DNA of 64,000 bases from Anaerofilum hominis (GTDB taxonomy: Bacteria > Bacillota > Clostridia > Oscillospirales > Ruminococcaceae), in contig NZ_JACONZ010000005.1 in assembly GCF_014287275.1 (NCBI RefSeq), positions 248,001 through 312,000 on the forward strand, in the 5' to 3' direction. Made by a program: the position numbers and the translations under genes. Shown one piece after another: positions 18,106 to 25,693 of this stretch (its first letter is position 1; every line of letters starts with the position of its first letter). The notes under the pieces were generated by a model. That model ran no database searches, had not been told where the DNA came from, and was given only the letters and a program-made list of their open reading frames with translations.

Positions 18106-19407
18106 ATGAAAAAGCTATTGGCGGTACTTCTGACATGTGCGATGGTGTTTTCACTGGCGGCATGCGGTGCAGACGCTTCCGGCGGCGGCGGGGCGGCGTC
18201 TCCCGGCTCCGGCGGCAGCGGGGCGTCCGGCGGGGATGTGATCAAGCTGGGGGTGCTGTTCCCCTATACCGGCTCGGCCGCCGCTGTCGCGGAAGACGCG
18301 CAGAAAGGCATGGAATTCGCAGTCTCGGAAATTAACGATCGCGGGGGGATCGCTTCCCTCGGAGGAAAAAAGATCGAGCTCTATTACGGGGACACCCAAT
18401 CCAATGAGGAAGCCGCGGCCACCGAGGCGGAGCGGCTGATCGCCGAGGTGGGCGTGTCCGCCCTGATGGGCTGCTACCAGTCCGCCGTCACGGCGAGCGT
18501 GCAGACCGTCTGTGAAAAGTATAAGGTCCCCCTCGCCATCACCTGCTCTACAGGGGATATCCTCACCGAAGGGGAAAAGCCCTATTCTGTCACGATCCAT
18601 GAGCAAAATCAGGACACCACCAAGACCCACGCCCAGTTCATTGAGGATATGAACGAAAAAGAGCCCGGCTGCATCAAAACAGCGGCCATCCTTTATCAGA
18701 ACGACGACTGGGGCCAGTCCCTGAGCGATCAGTGGAAAGAGCGTCTGGCAGATATCGGCGTCGAGATCGTGGTGGACGAGGTCTTTGCACAGGACGTCAC
18801 TGATCTGACCACGGTGGTCACGAAACTGGTGGAAAAGAAACCGGACGTGGTGCTGAACGCCTGCTATTTCCAGTCCATGGTGCTTTTGACCCAGACGTTT
18901 GTGGGCATGGGATATGAGCCCAAAGCGATGCTTTGCTCCTCTTCCGGAGAGACGGACAATGACTTTATCCCCACGGTGGGCAACAACGCAGACGGCTTCT
19001 TTACCGTTTCCGGCTGGGGCGAGGATGTTCTGCTCTCGATGCCGGACAAGCAGTGGATCGGAGAAGAGTATAAGGAGCGGTATGACGGCGAGCACTATAC
19101 CGCGGAATCCGCAGCGGGCTGGGCGGCCGCCATGGTGATCTGCGAGGGCCTTGAGGCCGCGGGCACCGAAGATCCCGAGGCGCTGAACGCCGCCATCCGG
19201 GGCCTGGTCATCCCCACCGACGCATGGTGGAATATCTACCCCTATGAGATCTCCTTTGACCCGGTCACCGGAAAAAATATGAACGCGATCCCGGTCATGG
19301 GTCAGTTCCAGGACACCAAAATTAAACTCATCTACCCCGAGACGATCCAGGCGGAGGGCACAGAGCTCGTGTTTCCGGGTTCCGAGCTTTCCCCTGTGAA
19401 CCAATAG
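18106..19407 (+). CDS. Type I periplasmic-binding-fold ABC substrate-binding lipoprotein
   Basis: 433 residues. The ATG at 18106 is preferred to one at 18100 because GGAG lies eight bases before it. The signal MKKLLAVLLTC and lipobox SLAAC place it on the outer face of the membrane. The mature part, beginning IKLGVLFPYTGSAAA and with YQSAVTASVQTVCEKYKVP later, is the receptor fold of the amino-acid/amide group (Peripla_BP_6). It sits between the two ATPase genes, an unusual order. Ligand class cannot be read from sequence; neighbours argue for a sugar-linked amine or amino acid. Confidence 0.92.
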   Translation: MKKLLAVLLTCAMVFSLAACGADASGGGGAASPGSGGSGASGGDVIKLGVLFPYTGSAAAVAEDAQKGMEFAVSEINDRGGIASLGGKKIELYYGDTQSNEEAAATEAERLIAEVGVSALMGCYQSAVTASVQTVCEKYKVPLAITCSTGDILTEGEKPYSVTIHEQNQDTTKTHAQFIEDMNEKEPGCIKTAAILYQNDDWGQSLSDQWKERLADIGVEIVVDEVFAQDVTDLTTVVTKLVEKKPDVVLNACYFQSMVLLTQTFVGMGYEPKAMLCSSSGETDNDFIPTVGNNADGFFTVSGWGEDVLLSMPDKQWIGEEYKERYDGEHYTAESAAGWAAAMVICEGLEAAGTEDPEALNAAIRGLVIPTDAWWNIYPYEISFDPVTGKNMNAIPVMGQFQDTKIKLIYPETIQAEGTELVFPGSELSPVNQ

Positions 19408-19413
19408 AGAAGC

Positions 19414-19470
19414 GCCGTGTCTTTCTGCGGGCCGCCTTTGATGGCGGCCCGCAGAGGGAAAGGCACGGGC
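19414..19470 (+). terminator. Long GC-rich hairpin behind the binding-protein gene
   Basis: A perfect 12-base-pair core (19425-19436 with 19443-19454, CTGCGGGCCGCC) is extended by further pairs to 19414-19469. There is no T run, so it more likely protects the upstream mRNA end or slows polymerase than ends transcription fully. LivF follows 24 bases later. Confidence 0.6.
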
Positions 19471-19493
19471 CGGCAGGAAGAGAGGAAACACAT

Positions 19494-20204
19494 ATGCATC
19501 TGTTAGAGTTGAATCAGGTCTCCGTTTCATACGATGCAGTCTCGGCACTGCAGGAATGCTCTATCTACATCGATGAGGGGGAAATGATCAGTATCGTGGG
19601 ATCCAACGGCGCGGGCAAGACGACGGTGTGCAAGGCGATCTCAGGTGTTTTGGACATCAGGGGAGGCGAGGTCTCCTTTGATGGCAAGGATATCACAAAA
19701 GTGCCCGGGTATGACCGCGTTGAACTGGGGATCATCCAATGCCCGGAGGGCCGTCATCTTTTTCCGGATATGACCGTGATGGAAAACCTGGAGATGGGGG
19801 CCTACTGCAAACGGGGGCGCAGGGACGCGGGGGAGAACCTCAAATACGTGCTGGGGCTGTTCCCGCTGCTGGAAGAGCGCAGCGGGCAGGCGGCAAGGAC
19901 GCTTTCCGGCGGCGAACAGCAGATGCTTGCCATTGGCCGGTCCCTGATGTCCGACCCCCGGCTGCTGATCCTTGACGAGCCCAGTCTCGGGCTTTCTCCC
20001 GTCAATGTACAGCTGATCTTTTCAAAGCTTGGGGAGATCCGTGCCCGCGGCACGACGATCCTGCTGGTAGAGCAAAACGTGGAAAAATCCCTGCGCAACT
20101 CCGATCGCGGCTATGCGCTTGAAAACGGCAGGATCGTGCTCACCGGCACAGGAAAAGAACTGCTGGAAAACGAAGACCTGAAACGTGTTTATCTCGGAAT
20201 GTAA
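19494..20204 (+). CDS. livF: Branched-chain amino-acid-type ABC importer, ATPase LivF-like
   Basis: 236 residues, normal for LivF. Walker A is GSNGAGKTT near residue 36, the signature is LSGGEQQMLAIGRSL and Walker B is LLILDEPSLGL, followed by the switch His region in modified form (LLVEQNVEKSL). The family-typical PEGRHLFPDMTVMENLEMG is complete. AGAGAGGAAA is the ribosome site. Last gene of the first unit: an AT-rich promoter region follows. Confidence 0.93.
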   Translation: MHLLELNQVSVSYDAVSALQECSIYIDEGEMISIVGSNGAGKTTVCKAISGVLDIRGGEVSFDGKDITKVPGYDRVELGIIQCPEGRHLFPDMTVMENLEMGAYCKRGRRDAGENLKYVLGLFPLLEERSGQAARTLSGGEQQMLAIGRSLMSDPRLLILDEPSLGLSPVNVQLIFSKLGEIRARGTTILLVEQNVEKSLRNSDRGYALENGRIVLTGTGKELLENEDLKRVYLGM

Positions 20205-20223
20205 GGGTGCAGAAAGGGTGGAG

Positions 20224-20241
20224 AAAATTTAATAAATTTTA
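20224..20241 (+). promoter_or_regulatory. Palindromic candidate operator in front of the LacI gene
   Basis: AAAATTT AAT AAATTTT (20224-20240) is a perfect inverted repeat with a three-base centre. Fifteen bases of it recur at 13439-13453 upstream of the transporter operon. It lies just before the -35 box of the LacI promoter, where a regulator could act. LacI operators usually have a central CG, which is absent. Confidence 0.4.
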
Positions 20242-20252
20242 GCTTTTTAAAA

Positions 20253-20281
20253 TTGACACCTCATTTTTTTCGTGATACTCT
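20253..20281 (+). promoter_or_regulatory. Promoter of the LacI regulator gene
   Basis: Consensus TTGACA (20253-20258), 17 bases and TACTCT (20276-20281), about 24-40 bases before the possible start codons. Confidence 0.55.
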
Positions 20282-20304
20282 ATCCATAATATAAATTATA
20301 AATT

Positions 20305-21357
20305 ATGGCGGTATTCAGGATGAATTTAAAAGAGATCGCGCAGGCAGCGGGGGTATCACAATCTACAGTGACCATGGTTCTGCATGACCGCAAAGGGGTC
20401 GGCGCGGCGACAAAAGAGCGCGTCGGCGCCATGCTGGAGGCCAACGGATATACGATAAAACGGCAGGCCCCTGCGATATCGTCGCCAGAGCCGAAAAAGG
20501 TCATCTTTATCAAGTACAAGCGCCACTCCCTGATGGTTGACGGCAACCCGGAATACATTTCGAGGCTGATGGACGAAGTGGAGCAGTGCTGCAACAAAGC
20601 GGGCTATGAGCTTGTGTTTAAGGTCGCCAATGCCGAAACGCTGCCTGACGTTTTTGAAAAAGTAAATAATGAGCCTTTTGAAGGAAGTATCCTTTTGGGC
20701 ACGGAGTTTAGTAATGAGGACAGGCCTTTACTAAAAGACGTCAGAAAACCGATCGTCATCATCGACAATGATCTGGTAAAGCTTTCTGTGACCAGCGTTT
20801 CCACACACACCTGGAATTCCATGCGCGGAAAGGTGGAATATCTGCTGCGCAGAGGGCACAAGCGGATCGGCTACATCCGAAATGCGCGCCCCACCAGCAT
20901 CTGTACCGAGTGTTTCCGCGGCTATCTCAACGCCATGGAATCGTATGGGCTGCAGGCGCACGACGAGTATGTCTATGATGTTGAACCGACGTTTGACGGC
21001 GCTTATAAGAGCATGAAGAAACTGCTGGCGCAGGGGATCGATCTGCCCTCAGCGCTGGTATCGAATTCGGACTGCCTTGCCCTTGGGGCAATGAAGGCCC
21101 TGCAGGAGTATGGGATCCGTGTCCCGAAAAACGTTTCTATCATCGGCGGCGACAATATCGCCAGCTGTACCATGCATTCCCCGCAGCTGACCACCTGCGA
21201 CGCGCATCCCTGCGAGATCGGGAAATGGGCGGTCAAGCTGCTGCAGGAGCAGATCGAAAACCCGGCGGGGCCGGTCATCCGCCTGCGGGTGGAAACAACG
21301 ATCATCGAGCGGGAAAGCGTGTGCGACTATTCTGACTGTATCCCTTTTCAAAAATGA
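20305..21357 (+). CDS. LacI-family transcriptional regulator of the sugar cluster
   Basis: 350 residues. The N-terminus is a classical LacI helix-turn-helix: LKEIAQAAGVSQSTVTMVLH followed by TKERVGAMLEANGY. The rest is the sugar-sensing fold with GHKRIGYIRNARP and a late VSIIGGDN strand. An ATG at 20320 (MNLKEIA) is an equally good start, closer to the family norm. It stands between the transporter operon and the enzyme genes and probably controls both, using the pathway substrate or an intermediate as signal (inference from position and from the shared palindrome). Confidence 0.93.
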   Translation: MAVFRMNLKEIAQAAGVSQSTVTMVLHDRKGVGAATKERVGAMLEANGYTIKRQAPAISSPEPKKVIFIKYKRHSLMVDGNPEYISRLMDEVEQCCNKAGYELVFKVANAETLPDVFEKVNNEPFEGSILLGTEFSNEDRPLLKDVRKPIVIIDNDLVKLSVTSVSTHTWNSMRGKVEYLLRRGHKRIGYIRNARPTSICTECFRGYLNAMESYGLQAHDEYVYDVEPTFDGAYKSMKKLLAQGIDLPSALVSNSDCLALGAMKALQEYGIRVPKNVSIIGGDNIASCTMHSPQLTTCDAHPCEIGKWAVKLLQEQIENPAGPVIRLRVETTIIERESVCDYSDCIPFQK

Positions 21358-21384
21358 AAGGGGCGCCGCCCGGATAAGTCTTTT

Positions 21385-21419
21385 AAAAGGCAGTGTGCAA
21401 ATTGCACGCTGCCTTTTTT
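21385..21419 (+). terminator. Intrinsic terminator or attenuator after the LacI gene
   Basis: GGCAGTGTGC (21389-21398) pairs with GCACGCTGCC (21403-21412), with one G-T pair, followed by six T. It lies just nine bases before the ribosome site of the next gene, and I see no separate promoter for that gene, so the downstream enzymes may depend on read-through. Confidence 0.85.
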
Positions 21420-21439
21420 CTTACAACGGAGGTTGCAAA

Positions 21440-22348
21440 TTGAAGATCGACTCCCATCGGGCAAAGGGGATATTGTTCACATCCCTCTCCGCGCTGTTAT
21501 ATGGCACACTTCCGGTTTTTGCCGGTTTTGCGTATGCCGCGGGCAGCAATGCAGAGACGTTCAATTTTTATAAAAGCGTGTGGGCGCTCCCTGTCCTGGC
21601 CGTCCTGCTGATCGCCGGCAAAAGATCGCTTCGCCTGCCCTGGCGCCTGGCACTGTGGGCTGCGACAGCCGGGGTGCTGGGTAAAGGCATCACCTCGCTG
21701 CTGCTTTATTCAAGCTACAACTATGTGAGCAGCGGCGTCGCGACAACGCTGCACTTTATGTATCCGCTTTTTGCCGCAGTGCTGGGACGCGTTTTTTTCC
21801 ATACGCGTCTGCCGGCCTATAAGTGGATCACCCTCCTGATCGCGACGGGAGCGGTCGCTTTGTTCATCGACCGGGACGGCGGCGGGCAGGGCGCGGTCGG
21901 GGTCTTGTGTGCAGTTGCCTCGGGTGCAGTGTACGCCGGGTATATCCTGCTGGTGGACAAAAGCGGTGTTTCCGCCGTGGACCCCCTGGTGTTTGCGTTT
22001 TATCTCGCTGTCAGCGGCGCTGCCTTTTCTTTCCTCTACGGCATCTGCACCGGGACGCTCCGCTTTTTTCCATCGGTTCAGGCGCAGCTTTACACAGCTG
22101 CCGCCGCAGTGGGGACCTCGGTTTTCGGCGCCGCATTTTTTCAGCAGGGGATCCGCCTGCTGGGAGGGGCCACGGCCGCATTTTTCAGCCTGTTAGAGCC
22201 GGCGGGAAGCTGCGTGCTCGGTGCCCTTTTCCTCTCTGAAAAAATCGGGGGCCGGACGGCCGCCGGTATCCTGCTCATCCTGGCCGCCGTTGCCGCGATG
22301 ATCTGGATGGACTTTCGCAGGGCGCAAGACGATGCAGGCGCAGGGTGA
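21440..22348 (+). CDS. DMT-superfamily (EamA) transporter
   Basis: 302 residues with ten hydrophobic segments in two EamA halves (LLYGTLPVFAGFAYAAG first, GVLCAVASGAVYAGYILLVD second). The start is a TTG at 21440, seven bases after GGAGG; no ATG or GTG fits better, and an upstream start would lie inside the terminator. It could import or export a metabolite of the cluster. The C-terminal end overlaps the region that begins the HAD gene. Confidence 0.85.
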   Translation: MKIDSHRAKGILFTSLSALLYGTLPVFAGFAYAAGSNAETFNFYKSVWALPVLAVLLIAGKRSLRLPWRLALWAATAGVLGKGITSLLLYSSYNYVSSGVATTLHFMYPLFAAVLGRVFFHTRLPAYKWITLLIATGAVALFIDRDGGGQGAVGVLCAVASGAVYAGYILLVDKSGVSAVDPLVFAFYLAVSGAAFSFLYGICTGTLRFFPSVQAQLYTAAAAVGTSVFGAAFFQQGIRLLGGATAAFFSLLEPAGSCVLGALFLSEKIGGRTAAGILLILAAVAAMIWMDFRRAQDDAGAG

Positions 22349-22356
22349 GGGGAGAG

Positions 22357-23085
22357 ATGATGAGAGAGGTATGCTCGGAAAAGAGAGAGAAAACCGGCAG
22401 AAGCCAGGATGTGCTGGACGCTTTTCTCTTCGACTTCGACGGCGTGCTCGTGGATACCGAAACGGTTTGGTCGAACTGTTTGTACCAGTTTTGTAAAAGC
22501 CGGGCGCTGCCGGTCAAAAAAGAAGAACTGTTGGCCTATGTGGGCGACGGGGACCGGCAGGTCATTTCCCACATTGCCCGCATAGGGGGGATGAGGGAAG
22601 AACAGATCCTCTCCGAAGTAAGACCTCCGTTTCAGGAGGCGTCGAAGGAGCTTACTCTGCGTCCCGGCGTCCGCTCTTATTTTGCCTATGCAAAAAATGA
22701 GGGGATAAAATTGGCGCTCGTATCGAATTCCGGGCGGGATTATCTGAAAAGATGGCTGGAACAGCTTTCCCTGGAGAGCTGCTTTGACTGCGTCGTCTCC
22801 CGTGAGAGCGCTCTGCGCCCCAAACCGGCGCCGGATCTTTACTGGAAAGCGATAGAGCTGCTTCATCTGGAGAGATCGGCAAAAATGATTGCAGTGGAGG
22901 ATTCTGCCCTGGGGATGCGGGCTGCAGCCGCAGCGGGCATCTGGGCGGCGGCGTTTCCCAACGAAGCGACCGGTTCGGCGGTGGCCGCGCTCTCCCCCCT
23001 CTGTGTCGATCTTGCGAAGATAGCGCCCCAGGAGCTGATCCGGCGCGCTTATGAAGTTTACGACGGCGGCAGGCTGCAGGCCTGA
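22357..23085 (+). CDS. HAD-superfamily phosphatase/phosphomutase-like protein
   Basis: 242 residues from the ATG at 22357; 22360 and a GTG at 22345 are alternatives, since GAGGGGAG lies close in front. Motif I is DFDGVLVDTE (nucleophile D26, acid D28), motif II the Ser in ALVSNSG, motif III Lys in LRPKPAPD, motif IV VEDSALGMRAAAAAG. This arrangement, with an alpha-helical cap, is that of beta-phosphoglucomutase and small sugar-phosphate phosphatases. It probably dephosphorylates or isomerises a sugar phosphate made by the cluster kinases. Confidence 0.88.
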   Translation: MMREVCSEKREKTGRSQDVLDAFLFDFDGVLVDTETVWSNCLYQFCKSRALPVKKEELLAYVGDGDRQVISHIARIGGMREEQILSEVRPPFQEASKELTLRPGVRSYFAYAKNEGIKLALVSNSGRDYLKRWLEQLSLESCFDCVVSRESALRPKPAPDLYWKAIELLHLERSAKMIAVEDSALGMRAAAAAGIWAAAFPNEATGSAVAALSPLCVDLAKIAPQELIRRAYEVYDGGRLQA

Positions 23086-23159
23086 CGCCGGCCGCACGGT
23101 TTCCCTTTCAGCTCTGAGATAAAACGGGCTGCCGGGGACAAAGGAAAGGAAGGATAAAA

Positions 23160-23984
23160 ATGAAGATCGCACTGCTGTCGCTGTTATTCCGCCACTATCA
23201 CCTGGAAAAAGTTTTTCAGGTCGCATCGGAACAGGGATATGACGGCGTCGAGATCTGGGGGGGACGCCCCCAGGCTTACCCCTACGACATGGACGAAGCC
23301 CGCTGCGAAGAGGTGCTGCGCATGAAAGAGCAGTATCATCTGGAAGTCCCCATGTATACGCCCGAGGTGCTCGGGTATCCGTTCAATATCGCGACGACAG
23401 ATGAAAAAGAGCGGAGCGAGACCATCGATTATCTCAAAAGAGCCATCGATGTCTCACGGGCGATCGGGGCGCCCCGCGTTCAGCTGGCTGCGGGACACGC
23501 CGGCCACGGCACCAACCGCAGAAAGAACAGAGAAAACGTCGTTTATGTGCTGAAAACGCTTGCCGACCACGCGGAGAAAATGGGGATCGACCTTGTCCTG
23601 GAGGCCGTCACGCTCATGGAGAGCAATGTCGTCATCTTTCTGGATGATCTTGTCGAATTGATCGAAGAGGTCGGCAGCCCCCGCCTCAAGGGCATGTTGG
23701 ATACGGTCACGCCGACGGTGCACTGGGAGACCTTTGCAGACTACTTTGAAAAGCTGGGCGACAATATGGCCTATATCCATTTTATTGACAGCGACGGCCG
23801 CGATCAGCATCACTTCCCCCTGGGCGAGGGGAAGATCCCCCTGCAGGGCCTGATGGCGATCCTGCGCAAGTACGGCTATGACGGCTGGCTCAGTTCAGAG
23901 CTGGTCTCGCCCTATGGCCGCGACCCCGAGCTGTTTGCCGCGCAGGAGATCCGCAGCATACGCCGGGTGCTGGAGTACAGGTAA
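23160..23984 (+). CDS. Sugar isomerase/epimerase, FrlC-like TIM barrel
   Basis: 274 residues of the xylose-isomerase-like (AP_endonuc_2) fold. Several stretches recall E. coli FrlC, the fructoselysine/psicoselysine 3-epimerase: GYDGVEIWGGRP near residue 25, TPEVLGYPFNIA near 65, ESNVV in the middle and HFIDSDGRDQHHFPLGEGK near 210. The expected metal ligands are visible: Glu in LVLEAV, Asp in GMLDT, His in IHFID and Glu in LSSEL. It should epimerise a ketose or ketose-amine. AAAGGAAGGA precedes the ATG. Confidence 0.85.
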   Translation: MKIALLSLLFRHYHLEKVFQVASEQGYDGVEIWGGRPQAYPYDMDEARCEEVLRMKEQYHLEVPMYTPEVLGYPFNIATTDEKERSETIDYLKRAIDVSRAIGAPRVQLAAGHAGHGTNRRKNRENVVYVLKTLADHAEKMGIDLVLEAVTLMESNVVIFLDDLVELIEEVGSPRLKGMLDTVTPTVHWETFADYFEKLGDNMAYIHFIDSDGRDQHHFPLGEGKIPLQGLMAILRKYGYDGWLSSELVSPYGRDPELFAAQEIRSIRRVLEYR

Positions 23985-24013
23985 AGACAGATCGAAAAGG
24001 CGGGAGAGCAGAC

Positions 24014-24844
24014 ATGAGAAAATTAAACTGGAACCAGTTCGGCATCATGAATATGAACTATCTGTTTTACACCCTGGACTATTTTTTGGACGCGGCCCGG
24101 GATATGGGGATGAAGAACATCAATCTCTGGACGGCAAATCCGCACGTCCATCTGGAGGACTCCACGGACGGGGAGTTTCGGCAGCTGGGGGAAAAGATCC
24201 GTTCCCGGGGGCTGCGCTGTTTCTGTGTCTGCCCTGAGCAGGTGGTATATCCTTTCAATATCGCAGCAGAAGACCAGCTCATCCGCAGCAGATCCATCGC
24301 TTCTATGAAGCGTGCGGCCGAGTTGTGCCGGATCCTGGAGTCTCCATTGCTGCATCTTTGCCCGGGCTGGGGGTTTTATGACAAGCCGGATGGGCTTGAA
24401 ACGGCCTGGGAACTGGCGCGTGAGGCGATCATCGAAATTGCGGCATTCGCCGCAGAGCAGGGGGTCACCCTGGCGCTGGAGCCGCTGCAGATCGTCGAGT
24501 CCAACCTGGTGGGGGATATTCCCAGCGCAAAACGCATGCTGGAAGAGGTCGGGCTGCCGAATGTGAAGCTTCTGGTGGACACCTGCCATATGGCGGTAAA
24601 GGGGGAGCGGCTGGACGACTATTTTGACGCATTTGGCAAAGATATCGTCCACATCCATCTCAACGAGTCGGGACAGGTGCCCTGGGGATACGGAGATCTG
24701 CCGCTGAGGGAGTACATAGCGCAGCTGGAAAAGCATGACTTTGACGGCACCATCACGCTGGAAGTCTGCTCAAGAAAGCACTATATCGACCCCAACCACT
24801 CCGTCGGACGGGGGATCGAGACTGTAAAAGCCGCCCTCCAATGA
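24014..24844 (+). CDS. Sugar isomerase/epimerase, second TIM-barrel paralogue
   Basis: 276 residues, related to the gene 29 bases upstream but clearly diverged: YPFNIAAEDQ, LALEPLQIVESNLV, LLVDTCHMAVKGE and VHIHLNESGQVPWGYGDLPL line up with its counterparts. The Glu-Asp-His-Glu metal site is kept. An extra Cys-rich part (GLRCFCVCPEQ) is present. Two epimerases side by side suggest successive epimerisations or handling of two isomers of one substrate (inference). Confidence 0.85.
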   Translation: MRKLNWNQFGIMNMNYLFYTLDYFLDAARDMGMKNINLWTANPHVHLEDSTDGEFRQLGEKIRSRGLRCFCVCPEQVVYPFNIAAEDQLIRSRSIASMKRAAELCRILESPLLHLCPGWGFYDKPDGLETAWELAREAIIEIAAFAAEQGVTLALEPLQIVESNLVGDIPSAKRMLEEVGLPNVKLLVDTCHMAVKGERLDDYFDAFGKDIVHIHLNESGQVPWGYGDLPLREYIAQLEKHDFDGTITLEVCSRKHYIDPNHSVGRGIETVKAALQ

Positions 24845-24863
24845 GGAAGAAAGGAAAATTATC

Positions 24864-25676
24864 ATGCAGACGATCAAAGAACTTTTCGGAACGGCAAAAC
24901 CCATTATTGCCCTTCTCCATTTCAGAGAGCTTCCCGGAGACCCCGGATATCGCGCCGGGCAAAAGCTGGAAGAGCTGGTAGCCTGTGCCCGTGAGGAGCT
25001 TCATGCCCTGCAGGACGGCGGAGTGGACGGCATCCTGTTTTCCAACGAGTTCAGCTTTCCTTATCTGGATCATTTGGAGCATGTGACGACGGCAGCGATG
25101 GCCTATATCATCGGAAGACTGAAAGAGGAGATCCGCGTGCCCTTTGGCGTCCACGCCATCAGTGACCCGATGGCCACGATCGAACTGGCTGCGGCGGTGG
25201 AAGCACAATTCGTGCGCAGCGTGTTTGCGGGCGGCTATGTGGGGGAAAGCGGGATCCGCTCGAAGAATGCGGGCGAGTATGTCCGCAAGAAGAAAGAGCT
25301 CAGGATGGACGACCTCTTGATGTTTTATATGATCAACGCCGAGTCGGACGGAGACCTCAGCGGGCGTTCCCTGGAGGTCGTCGCCCAGGCCACGGTGTTC
25401 AAATGCCAGCCCGCGGGGCTTTGCATCTCAGGCATCCATGCCGGAGAAGATGCGGATACCGACCTTCTGCAAAAGATCCGCGCGGCGGCGCCGGGCACAG
25501 CGGTGTTCAGCAATACGGGGACAAGAAAAGAGAATGTTGCCGAAAAGCTCAAACACTGCGACGGGGCTTTTGTGGGCACGTCGTTTAAAAAGGAAGGAAA
25601 GTTTGAAAATTTTGCCGACCGTGAAAGGGTAGAGGAATTCATGGCTGCCGTACGCGCCTGCCGCGGCAGCCTGTAG
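24864..25676 (+). CDS. BtpA/SgcQ-family protein
   Basis: 270 residues. The family opening IALLHFRELPGDPGY and the later GVDGILFSNEFSFPYL and GVHAISDP segments are those of BtpA/SgcQ TIM-barrel proteins; FVGTSFKKEGK near the end resembles a phosphate-binding site. E. coli SgcQ lies in an uncharacterised sugar operon, and the biochemical role of the family is not settled. Placement between an epimerase and a kinase supports a step on a phosphorylated sugar or nucleoside. Confidence 0.85.
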   Translation: MQTIKELFGTAKPIIALLHFRELPGDPGYRAGQKLEELVACAREELHALQDGGVDGILFSNEFSFPYLDHLEHVTTAAMAYIIGRLKEEIRVPFGVHAISDPMATIELAAAVEAQFVRSVFAGGYVGESGIRSKNAGEYVRKKKELRMDDLLMFYMINAESDGDLSGRSLEVVAQATVFKCQPAGLCISGIHAGEDADTDLLQKIRAAAPGTAVFSNTGTRKENVAEKLKHCDGAFVGTSFKKEGKFENFADRERVEEFMAAVRACRGSL

Positions 25677-25693
25677 CCGGAAAGGGGCGCGGG

